A DNA stretch of 64,000 bases, from positions 130,676-194,675 of the forward strand of contig LSRX01001213.1 in the NCBI GenBank assembly GCA_001939145.1, written 5' to 3'. Position 1 is the first letter of the stretch, and each line of letters begins with the position of its first letter. Below are positions 55,600-64,000 of the stretch, piece by piece. The notes beneath the pieces are model-generated. The model worked only from the letters and a program-made list of their open reading frames with translations, was not told the origin of the DNA and searched no databases. Source of the DNA: Symbiodinium microadriaticum. Lineage: Eukaryota; Sar; Dinophyceae; Suessiales; Symbiodiniaceae. The translations under genes and the position numbers were made by a program.

Positions 55600-56290
55600 G
55601 TCAGCACTCGCCTGAGTCGGAAGTTCGAAACGGACACACGCTAGTTGTGGCTGGGCCTCAGCCTGAGAGCCACTCAGCCACTCGTTGCAAAATCTTGTGC
55701 CAGCACTCGCCGGCTGCATCCGCAGGCTCAACAGCTACGAGCAGTAAACTTTGGTATTGTCCGTTATGACACTTCCAGCAGGACCGTCGCATAGATACCG
55801 ACATCAATTGCCAAGTTGAATGTCTTTGTCCGTGCGGTTGAGCGGCTCGGGATGGCAACCATGTCGCTCCTGGTTCCTAGCTCGCCGACCACATCTGGGA
55901 AGACCCATTTTATGCCGCATGATTGCACTTGGGGAGCGCAGAAGCGATCGTAACAGAATGTTGCAGTGTAGCATAGAATAGTGTAGAATTGTTGCAGGCA
56001 CACTCCAGTGCAGACATCAGCCAGGAACAGAGGAAATGCAGCCTCGAGACTTTCCCCTTCCTACTTTACAGTATACCTCGGGACCGACATGGGGACACGG
56101 GGGCACCTCCCAGGCACCATTTGTCATCGGGCACTTTGAGATCGGCTCGAAGCTGAGCGGTTTGTTCTTCGGACATCGTCTCAACGCGCTCTGAAAGTGC
56201 TGCTTTCCCAACCTGAAGCGGAGAGTTCGCTGTTCAAACTCCATGGGGGCTGCCAAAGCTACGCCAAGGGGAACTATTTGTTTGGAGTTG
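55600..56290. other. Region without an identifiable gene
   Basis: Short frames only. It separates the two PPR regions. Confidence 0.4.
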
Positions 56291-56291
56291 A

Positions 56292-56576
56292 GGCGCTCAC
56301 ACCAGTTACGGAACCGAGGAGGTCTGCGACCTTGCCAAGAAGAAGCAGTGGAAACAAGAACTTTGGCAGAATTACTACAGCCCAGGTTTTAAACAGACGC
56401 AAGCAGGTGAGTTGGTCGTGAACAGCAGCATGCATCGCGTCGTGGAGGATTTTCGAAGACAGGACGTTGGATATTCCGTCTACTGCAGCAATAGAAGCAG
56501 AGCGATCTTGGCACAGCTTGGCCCCGAAGGCACTGCAGCTGCTACATCAAGCATCCAGTTGCACGGCCCAGGTTGA
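56292..56576 (+). CDS. Unassigned open frame
   Basis: A frame open from just after a TGA (56289) to TGA at 56574-56576 encodes 'EEVCDLAKKKQWKQELWQNY' and 'YSPGFKQTQA'. A canonical donor GTGAGT follows at 56401, so the likely exon ends there and the remaining open frame is intronic or coincidental. The Lys/Trp-rich helix looks coding. No family is recognised. It could be the last exon of something upstream or a helical part of the following PPR gene. Confidence 0.3.
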   Translation, partial: GAHTSYGTEEVCDLAKKKQWKQELWQNYYSPGFKQTQAGELVVNSSMHRVVEDFRRQDVGYSVYCSNRSRAILAQLGPEGTAAATSSIQLHGPG

Positions 56577-56729
56577 CGTGGTGACCAGGCTGAAGGTGTT
56601 CTGCCTGCTTTTAACTAGAGTAAACGGATAGGAAGTTCAGCAACCTAAAGTCTCTACATAAAATTCACAAATCCACTGATATTTGCCAACCCCGGGTCCG
56701 TCTCATTGCAACTTCCTGAGCAACTTGCA

Positions 56730-57510
56730 TCAGCGAGGTGAGCTTCAATGCCACGATCAGCGCTTGCGGCAAAAGCAAGATCTGGGAAGCATCGCTGTCC
56801 GTTCTCGCTGACATTGACAGGCTTGCATGATGCATGCACGCGAACAGTTACCTTACTGCCTCAGCCTCACACAGATGTCGTCGGGATTCGTCGGGTCAGA
56901 AGAGTCTTGGACATGCCCACAGCCCCCGACTCCAGGGAACGTTTGCAGAAGGACCTCTTCAGCTACAACACATCTTTCAGCGCCATTGCTGTGGTTGAGA
57001 TGCTCGGCACATTAATGAGCAGCAGAACCAGGAGTGTTCTAAACGCCTTCGCAGGATACTTGGGCACCTGCTCAATCTCAGGCAGTGGCGATGGTCCCTT
57101 CACCTGCTTCGTGACGTGAAGGCCACGGAGGGCCTCAGCACAATCTGCCAGCAAGGAACGGTGAGAAGCCTTCCTATGTGCAAGCAAGAAGGGATAAGCG
57201 GGACTTTGCATGAGGCAAGACATCTTCGGGGCGACATCATCAGCTACAATACCGCCATAGATGGGTGTCAGCGGAGGTGGAGCTTGTCACTAGCCGTCCT
57301 GGCCAAGATGTCTCAGCAGAATCTGCAGCCAGACGTCATTGCCCATGACACTGCTTCTTTTTGGCAATGGCAGTGCGTCCAGGTGCTCCACCGCAGTTTT
57401 GCTGCCCTGAGGCCGTTAGCTCCTCCGAGAAAGGGAACTACTGGGATCGTGCCCTGGACGTGCTACGGACCCTCGAGGCCAGCTTTGTTCATGAATGATC
57501 TGACTGGGTC
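56730..57510 (+). CDS. PPR gene, W subtype, 5-prime exons
   Basis: PPR pieces on +: 56736-56829 ('VSFNATISACGKSKIWEASL', then 'SVLADID'), about 56955-56990 ('QKDLFSYNTSFSA'), about 57215-57350 ('GDIISYNTAIDGCQRRWSLS', 'LAVLAKMSQQNLQPDVIAH') and about 57430-57505 ('EKGNYWDRALDVLRTLEASF'). The motif is x-x-S/T-Y/F-N-x-x-I-S-A-C-x-x-x-x-x-W-x-x-A-L-x-x-L, the same subtype as the large exon at 60.3 kb. I therefore treat them as 5-prime exons of that gene, with large introns between. Junctions are unresolved, and in-frame stops follow each piece. Confidence 0.5.
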
Positions 57511-58917
57511 ATCATCGTCGCTGTGCTTGTATAGAAAGTACATGCACTTGACAACCAGCACAGACGCATGACCCTGAGGCTGGCGACATACAAGCTGATG
57601 CGATGCTTGTTTGCACGGATGGCGTTTGCCATTGGCAGTTTGAGCAGTGAGCTTCGGCGCATGCATGTGCACGACAAGTGCAGTCTCGGACTCTGCTTGC
57701 AGCTGTTTCCTGCACGTGCCACTCAGGATTGGAATCAGTGCTGCGATAAGCACTGGCGGAGCAGGATTCTGGCTGCATAGGAATGAAGGAGTGAGAGCCT
57801 GCAGAGATTAGCCACAATTGAGCCACAATGGGGTCTGAACCCTGTCTTGCGAGTCATGTTTGTTGCTGGAGCGGCGGTCTAGAAGCGGAATGTTGCATCG
57901 AGGCAGCACTTCGCCAGCACAGAGAAAGAGAGGCTGTGGGAGGGCAACTCACCACAGCCCTGGCGAAAGAATAAGGTTGTCAAGAAGAGACAGACGGAGG
58001 CAGAGCCCCATAACATATCGGGGGCCTTAACGGCCGGGGGGGCCTGACCCGCTCCCTAAGCCCTGGCGAAGAAGAAGAGAGAGAGGTTTGGGGATTGAGC
58101 TTTAGTGCATGGCTTCACATGCCGACCTTCTCTGATCGCCTAAGCGGGTACACTTCCCAGCATTCTTTAGCTGCAGTGAGGGGCTTCAAATCCAGTGAAG
58201 ACATCAAGAGCTAGCAGCTGGCAGCAACAGGAGTCGCAGTGGTAAGAACACTATGCTTGGCAGTCGCAGTGGGTGTGGGAACGCTATACCAAGCGCCATA
58301 AACACTCGTAACAGCAGTGGTTTCTTCCGTTTGTGAGCAAATGCTGCTAGGATAACGACTCCAGCTAATGAGACAAAACTCTGCCTTAAACTCAGGAGAT
58401 CGGTGGCAAAGATCCCTTGATTTGCTCTTTAGGCTCCAGACCTCTGCCATGAAGCCTGGCTGAGAGTGATCCTGCAGACTTCCTCAAACGATGGCTGCTG
58501 TTCAGATACCCGTAACTTGGTTTAGGCCTCGTCGGTTTGGTGTCGTCAGCCCAGTATGCACGGGGGGTATGTTGCCCTCCACAGTTCAATGCCCTCGTGC
58601 ACTGTCGCTTTAGACTCCGTCAACACTTCACCAGACAGGCTATACTGACTGCCATATAGGGCACCAAAGCCCACGAAGTGTTGCTCGAAGTGTTTTGCTC
58701 ATCAGTTCTCAACGCAGCTTTGTGTCCCACACAGCGGAGGCTCCGGGCCCTCAGGTCATCAATCTTCTGGCAAACCTCTCAATCATCAATCAAGTTTGTC
58801 GTCGAAGCTTTTTTCTCAACGGCAGTACTTCCTGGGTGCCTAGCTCGCGGTGCAGATGCGCCTGCACAAAATTAAGCTGGCAAAGTGTGACAATGCATTT
58901 TGAGGTCTGAGCCAGCT
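57511..58917. other. Putative intron or spacer
   Basis: No PPR unit seen. The 12-mer AGCCCTGGCGAA occurs at about 57957 and again at about 58060. Short frames only. Confidence 0.4.
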
Positions 58918-58920
58918 CAG

Positions 58921-61900
58921 GTGCGCAACCACCATCAGCTACAACGCAGCCATAGGCAGCAGTGGCACTGGACGCCACTGGCAGACGGCATTCGATGTGG
59001 CGCTTGAACTGACACGACACAGTCTCAGGACTCTGGTCCGGTCTGGGGGTCATTGGCATCAGAAATTAGCTAATTAATCATTTCTCTGACAAGCAGCATC
59101 CGCTTGACCGCTTGCGCAGCAGGGAGTTGTGTCATGCCGTCTTGAGGAGAAGCTTGGTCACCTTCAACACGAGCATCAGTGCTTGCGAAAAGGCAACATC
59201 CTGGACTAGCGCGTTGCATGTGTATCACATGGTCCATGAAAGCAGCTGGAGTCCCAACTTGCTTACCTGTGGCGCTACGCTGAGTGCCCTTGAAAAGGGC
59301 CAGCAGTGGCAACTTGGTGTGGCTTTCTTGCACGAACTTCTCGATCGCCGTGCGACACCCAATTTGATCCTGCTCAATGCCGTGATCAGTGCTTGCGAAA
59401 AAAGCGAACAATGGCAGTACGCGTTGTTTGTTGCATCGCAAATCGGAGATCTCAAGCTACAGCCAAGCGTCGTCACGTACAGTGCACTTATCAGCGCATG
59501 CGGACGCTGCGGACACTGGCAGGCAGCATCTGATGTGCTTGGTGAATTCATGAATTCAAACCTTCAGGGAAATGTCCTCGCCTTAGTGTATGCTGATGTG
59601 ATGACTTTGCTTTCTTCAGCAGTCAACTCTTCACTGCTGCGCATACCGTTCCAGCCAAGTTGATCATTTACAATGCGGCCATCGATGCTTTGGAGGGGAG
59701 TGAGCACTGGCGGTCAGCATTTGTGCTTGTGGAGGACCTTCGACATCGAGGCCTCCAAAGCTCGCCTGAAGAGTATTGTCCACCATTACTGATATAGATC
59801 AAAAAAGATTGTGAAAAGGTCGCTACCAAGCTCCTTTGCAGATCCAACTTCGCGGCACGCGACATACTTTTAATGTCGTCACATTGTTGGGCAGACCGCG
59901 CGATAGTCGGACTCAACTCGCGGGGCGCCTGTTGCAGAGGCATGCAGCGGAACATCGTCACCTTCGGGGCGACCATCAGTGCATGTGGGTCGCACCTCGA
60001 GATGCACTTTGATTAGCTTGGGAGACTTTGGAAGCCTTACTCACCGGCTGCTTGTAGGTGGCAGGTTCTGGCAGTTCACTTCCATGGATGAGCTGACCTC
60101 TAACTTTGTCATCATGTTTCCAATCTGCTCATAGGTTCAGTTTGCCCTCCTATGGACCGGCAGGCGGTTGCAGTGGAGACTGGCTCTGGGGCTACTATGC
60201 CAGCTTGACGAGCTGCTCTTGGAAGCAAACGAGATTGTTCTGGGAGCAGCTGCTGTTGCATGCGAGCTTGCAACACACGCGGAGCAGAATGAAAAAGTAA
60301 TTCGATTCAGCCCGTGTAATTTGTGTTTTCGTCGCCTTCGGCATGGTCAGTCTAGACTCTGGCCCTGCAGCCACATGGCTTTCAGCATGGAACGATAGAA
60401 TTGGCCTTGAAGGCCCCAAGCCCATGGAGCATGTGCGCCTTTGGGAGGACACCTTCCTTTGGTTAGCGGAGCAAGCAGCAACAAGGCTCGCCAAAACAAA
60501 AACCTACAACGTCGCCATCACTGCGTGCGGAAAAGGTGCGAATTGGCAAGCAGCTTTGATCTGCTTTCAGGAAATTTTCCTTGCAAGGCTGCAGCCGGAT
60601 GTTGTCACTTACAACAGCGCTATCACTGCTTGCACGCAGGGAACCAGTTGGCCAACGTCTTTGCTTCTCTTCTTTGAGCTTCTAAACACCAGACTGGAGC
60701 CGGACTCATTCACCCTTAACGCTGCCCTTTGTGCTTGTGCGCCTGCCTGGCATTCTAGAAGTGATGTTTTCTTCTGTTTCGTTGCAGAGTTTTTACGTCT
60801 CTCCGTTGTTGTGAGAGCAGAAAGCCTCGAGGAGCCTGTCGGCAAGTGGGAACTCGCCGCTTCGGTTTTGCATGACGCCGGGCCAATGACCACAGGGAGC
60901 ATTGGAAGAAATACGATGGTGTGGAATGCTGGCATTTCCGTGTATTCGAGAGCTGGAGAGTGGGAGCGCGCCATCGACTTGCTAACACGGATGCACACGG
61001 CCGGCGTGCAACGTTCCGAAGTCACCTACAATGCCGCTATTTTCGCTTGCAGCAGGGTGGGTCAATGGCTTCGTGCTGTCTCACTTCTCCGACACATGCA
61101 GGAACAGTTGCTCCGTGCAGACACGATCTCTTACAATGCTGCCATGGCCTGGGAGGGGTCTGGGAATTGGGAGATGGCGCTAGGCCTCTTCGCCGAACTT
61201 CAGGAGAGTTCGATGGGGCCCAGCATCGTGACTTACGGTTCACTCATGAAGGCCTGCGCAAGCGAGGAACAGTGGCAGACTGCTCTGCTTTGCTTTGAGG
61301 AGGTGCAGCGAAGCAGCTTGCAGATGAGCGTCATCGCCTATACCGCAGCGATCAGCAGCTGCGAAAAGGGCTCTCATTGGGAGCTTGCACTGTGCTGTTT
61401 GTTCGACTGCGCTCGCAGGGAGATGGTGCCAGACATAACGTCTTTCAACACTGCCATCAGGGCATGTGGAAATGCCGACCAGCTGCGACGAGTTCGACTG
61501 CTGCACGTGATTCTAAGGCGTCGGCAAATACGGGAGAACTTGTCGACCTTCAATGCGTTGATCGTCTCGCATGGCAGAGCCAGCCAGTGGCAGCAGGCAG
61601 TTGCATACCTTGCAGATCTTGAGGCGCTCAGCTTTCGACCAGATGCCATTACCTTCAATGCGTTGAGCAGCGCATGCACCAAGAACGATCAGTGGGAATG
61701 TGCTCTGCAGTTGCTCGCAGAAGCTCAACAGGCCCTACTTCCGGCAGATAATGTTTCATATGGGACGAGAATCACTGCCCTTGGCAGGGCAGGTCGATGG
61801 GAGGAGGTGCTGCTTCTGCTTGCTGACCTGGAGGCAGAGGGTTGCGTGCCGGATGTCATCGTGTACAACGCAGCAATTGCTGCCTGTGAGGATGCGTGGC

Positions 61901-62410
61901 AGGTTTGCCTGACGCTGCTTGGTGAGCTGCAGAGGAAGCAGCTTACGGCCGATGCGAGAACTATCACAAGTCTCATCAGCGCCTGCCGAAGCAGTTCTGC
62001 TTGGCAGCCGGCTTTGCACCTTCTCTCGATGCAGCGAGCGTATTGCGTGTCAGATATGTCCTATTGTTACAATGCAGCCATCAGCACCTGTGGCCGCGCA
62101 GATGAGTGGGAGGTGGTCGTGGACCTTCTAAGCAGCATGGTAGAGGACCTTATTGCAGTCTCCAGTAGTGACTAGTTAGTGCGACCGTAAGGTCAATGCC
62201 CAAGTGGACCCCTTATCCGGGGTCCTAGGCGTAAGCTGAGTTCTTGTGCAGGATGGTCTTCAACCGGACCTAATGGGGTATGACCCCGCACTGGCAGCCA
62301 TCGTCAGCTCTGGTCAGCAAGAGCAGGTGGCCAGGGACGAGGGGCCATCTTCCAAGACTGATTGTCGTGACACGGCATGGGACTTAGAAACCAAGTCAGT
62401 AGCCGACTAG
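58921..62410 (+). CDS. PPR protein, W subtype, main exons
   Basis: Exons: 58921-about 59010 ('ATTISYNAAIGSSGTGRHWQ'), 59112-59568 (four units, e.g. 'TFNTSISACEKATSWTSALH'), 59655-about 59755 ('LIIYNAAIDALEGSEHWRSA'), about 59940-59990 ('NIVTFGATISACG'), about 60140-60297 (ending at GTAATT), 60343-62145 (about fifteen units) and 62252-62410 ('DGLQPDLMGYDPALAAI', TAG). Supported junctions: 59569-59654 (GA-AG, restores 'NLQAKLIIYN') and 62146-62251 (GA-AG, restores 'MVEDGLQPDLM'). An in-frame 93-bp insert at 60739-60831 probably is an intron. Each unit is about 35 residues with the conserved Trp in helix B. The family binds organelle RNA. No catalytic or DYW domain is seen at the C-terminus. Confidence 0.75.
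60739..60831 (+). other. Likely in-frame intron within a PPR unit
   Basis: The unit 'TLNAALCAC' is interrupted by 31 codons of unlike composition (Phe/Val/Ser-rich) and resumes at 'EPVGKWELAASVL'. Removing 60739-60831 (GC donor, GAG acceptor) restores a normal 'CACEPVGKWELA'. Because the length is a multiple of three without stops, the exon caller sees one frame. Confidence 0.55.
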
Positions 62411-62587
62411 CTGCTGTTTGCTGGCCTCCACGTGCATGTTGAGAGTTGAGCTCTCCACTCTCCACTTCTGGACTCGTCCCGGTTTACGAACCTCCAAGTA
62501 GCGTGACCTCCGCGCGTCCTCTTGCGGCCGATTCTACTATGAATGTTACGACGACTACTGCTACTGCTACTACTGCTACTACTACTG

Positions 62588-62628
<41 letters not shown>

Positions 62629-62647
62629 GCTACTGCTACTCCTACTC

Positions 62648-62697
<50 letters not shown>

Positions 62698-63007
62698 GCT
62701 ACTGCTACTGCTACTGCTACTGCTAGGAGGACGATGAGGACCGCCACCATTACCACTACCAACTTTGTGCTACGAGTAGCAACCGGTCCTCATCGCGCCC
62801 ACCACAATGACACTCACGGCAGAGTCACGAATGCCTTCCAGGCGCTGGAACTCCTTTGGTACTCGGAAAGCTCGTGGCCTCCAGTGTCTTTCTTATGGTG
62901 CCTGGCGACAGTTGGCGTCTCCGACGCCGAGGCTCCGAGTTCTCCTCTAGACCAGTCTGGTTGCTTGCGACAGGAAGCTCGAAGTTGAAACTGGTTGCCC
63001 ACCATAC
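62411..63007. other. Spacer with a TAC/TGC microsatellite
   Basis: TAC/TGC triplets at about 62545-62728 give Thr, Leu or Val homopolymer frames that are artefacts. The flanks have no recognisable gene. Confidence 0.7.
62545..62728. repeat. (TAC/TGC)n microsatellite
   Basis: About 180 bp of TAC with TGC variants, in the same orientation as the tract at 32.4-33.1 kb but without its duplication. Confidence 0.95.
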
Positions 63008-63119
63008 ATATGTGTAGACATATATATATATATATATGTACATACATACATACATACATACATACATACATACATACATACACGCATACGCATACGCATA
63101 CGCATTCGCATTCGCACAC

Positions 63120-63175
<56 letters not shown>

Positions 63176-63231
63176 CTACATACACACACACACACATACA
63201 TGCATGCATGCATGCATGCATGCATGCATGC

Positions 63232-63268
<37 letters not shown>

Positions 63269-63295
63269 CACACACACATGTATGTATGTATACTT
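63008..63295. repeat. CATA/TA/CA/CATG compound microsatellite
   Basis: CATA, CATACG, CATATA, CA, CATG and TA runs in succession. All long frames across it are repeat read-through. Confidence 0.95.
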
Positions 63296-64000
63296 TCTCT
63301 CCCTCTACATGTTTACATGGTTACCTCACCGTATAGTACATGTGTATACATACATATACCATGGTCTGCAAACATGCACTGTCGCGCGAGTCTTTTTGTG
63401 TGTGTGAGCGCCGTTGGTACGTGGTACAGAGCATGTGCAATAGGGAGACATGTTCTGTTTCGCGGGAGAGCATGCGCCCAAACCCTGCTCCAATCGTGTA
63501 GACCCCTTTAACATAGCTGGAGGGGATAGGGAGAAGGGCTTTGCATCCAGTTCCCTTGTGACATGCATTGCATACATGTTGGAAGTCTCTTGGGCCGAAG
63601 CATGTATTGCTCTAGAGTCATGAAGCTCGCCCTCCAGGTCATTCACGAAGCTTGCGTGGAGGTGGCTTTAGGCCAATGCCATGGGGAGGACCGAAAGCCA
63701 AGTCCCGTTGGAACATGTTCCCGTACATGGCCCAGCATGACTCATGCTAGGAGCAATGCCTATTCGCTGCTTTAGGCTTCGATGATCCCGGCCCCAGCAT
63801 CTGCTGGAAGCAGGAGTTGTCCAGGGTGTTGTGGTCGCTGGATATCCTGGGCGTGGAGAACATCCAATTCTGCAGGTCGGCATCCCTAAAGGAGTCCGTA
63901 AGGGAAATTTTCAGGAGGTTTGCTTAGCTTCAGTCGCCACGGCACGCTTTGGCCATTAATCTGTGTGTGATGCACTCGGAAACGTGGCACGGGCAGCGAA
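63296..64000. other. Window end, unassigned
   Basis: A + frame at 63563-63775 ('VMKLALQVIHEACVEVALGQ') and one at about 63805-63960 ('EAGVVQGVVVAGYPGRGEHP') look partly coding but show no family motif. They may be 5-prime exons of a gene beyond the window. Confidence 0.3.

Noticed and set aside
59569-59620. 'LVYADVM', reminiscent of the reverse-transcriptase YADD box
   Set aside because: It lies in the proposed 86-bp intron after the PPR exon and lacks DD and any other reverse-transcriptase motif.
62446-62988. Thr-rich 180-codon frame and Leu/Val homopolymer frames
   Set aside because: They are products of the TAC/TGC microsatellite; the flanking parts show no motif.
1-64000. CRISPR array, rRNA operon, phage or bacterial defence genes
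   Set aside because: Nothing in the sequence supports them. Regular repeats are all eukaryote-type microsatellites, and the genes are intron-split.

Overview
The window looks like nuclear DNA of a dinoflagellate, most likely a member of the Symbiodiniaceae. Five things in the sequence point there: protein-coding exons that read almost entirely on the + strand; introns that can be closed in frame only with GC or GA as well as GT donors, often with an AG|G-type junction; many pentatricopeptide (PPR) exons of the 'N-x-x-I-s-A-C-x-x-x-x-x-W' style; degenerate RCC1-like exons ('AFAALRxDGSVVxWGxxxxGGxSxxV'); and abundant CATA, TAC, GT and GAT microsatellites. There is no operon structure, no bacterial ribosome-binding sites, and no rRNA, tRNA or CRISPR array that I could see. 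Two single N bases (27424 and 36779) are each flanked by duplicated sequence and look like unmerged assembly joins.

Layout. 1-9.8 kb is gene-poor: a few unassigned open exons (about 1.95-2.4 kb and 8.6-9.0 kb), a membrane-segment ORF near 4.0 kb, microsatellites, a degenerate tandem repeat with a perfect hairpin at 4.9-5.1 kb, and a long 61-bp/61-bp inverted repeat at 5.26-5.81 kb. 9.9-13.75 kb holds the first cluster of RCC1-like exons, with a 26-bp-arm hairpin among them. 14.18-16.8 kb is a multi-exon gene with a PDZ-like start and a coiled-coil C-terminal part. 17.4-19.57 kb is an ankyrin-repeat/2-oxoglutarate Fe(II) oxygenase gene whose six exons join to a 484-residue frame. 19.75-20.89 kb is a coiled-coil gene ending in a hydrophobic tail. 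20.98-23.84 kb is a PPR gene that splices in frame into an RluA-type pseudouridine synthase (three exons, 670 residues). 24-26.1 kb carries coiled-coil and hydrophobic fragments.

26.9-30.2 kb is a second RCC1-like cluster, interrupted by TATG repeats and the first N. 29.4-32.28 kb and 34.1-35.2 kb carry coiled-coil exons around a 730-bp TAC tract that contains a perfect 153-bp tandem duplication. 36.7-43.2 kb has more coiled-coil-type exons between microsatellites. 43.3-47.2 kb is sparse. 47.8-55.6 kb contains scattered PPR exons of the 'YGSVINACSKA / AExWL' subtype plus unassigned exons. 56.7-62.41 kb is a large PPR gene of the 'W' subtype whose main exon is 1.8 kb. The last 1.6 kb is TAC and CATA microsatellite and unassigned sequence.

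Function. The recognisable genes are nucleus-encoded factors of the kind that act on RNA, often in organelles (PPR proteins, PPR-pseudouridine synthase), plus a likely protein or small-molecule hydroxylase with an ankyrin binding module and several structural coiled-coil proteins. Nothing suggests that they form one pathway. The shared orientation is the usual dinoflagellate unidirectional arrangement rather than an operon. Exon borders given below are inferred by reading frame and motif continuity, not from transcripts.
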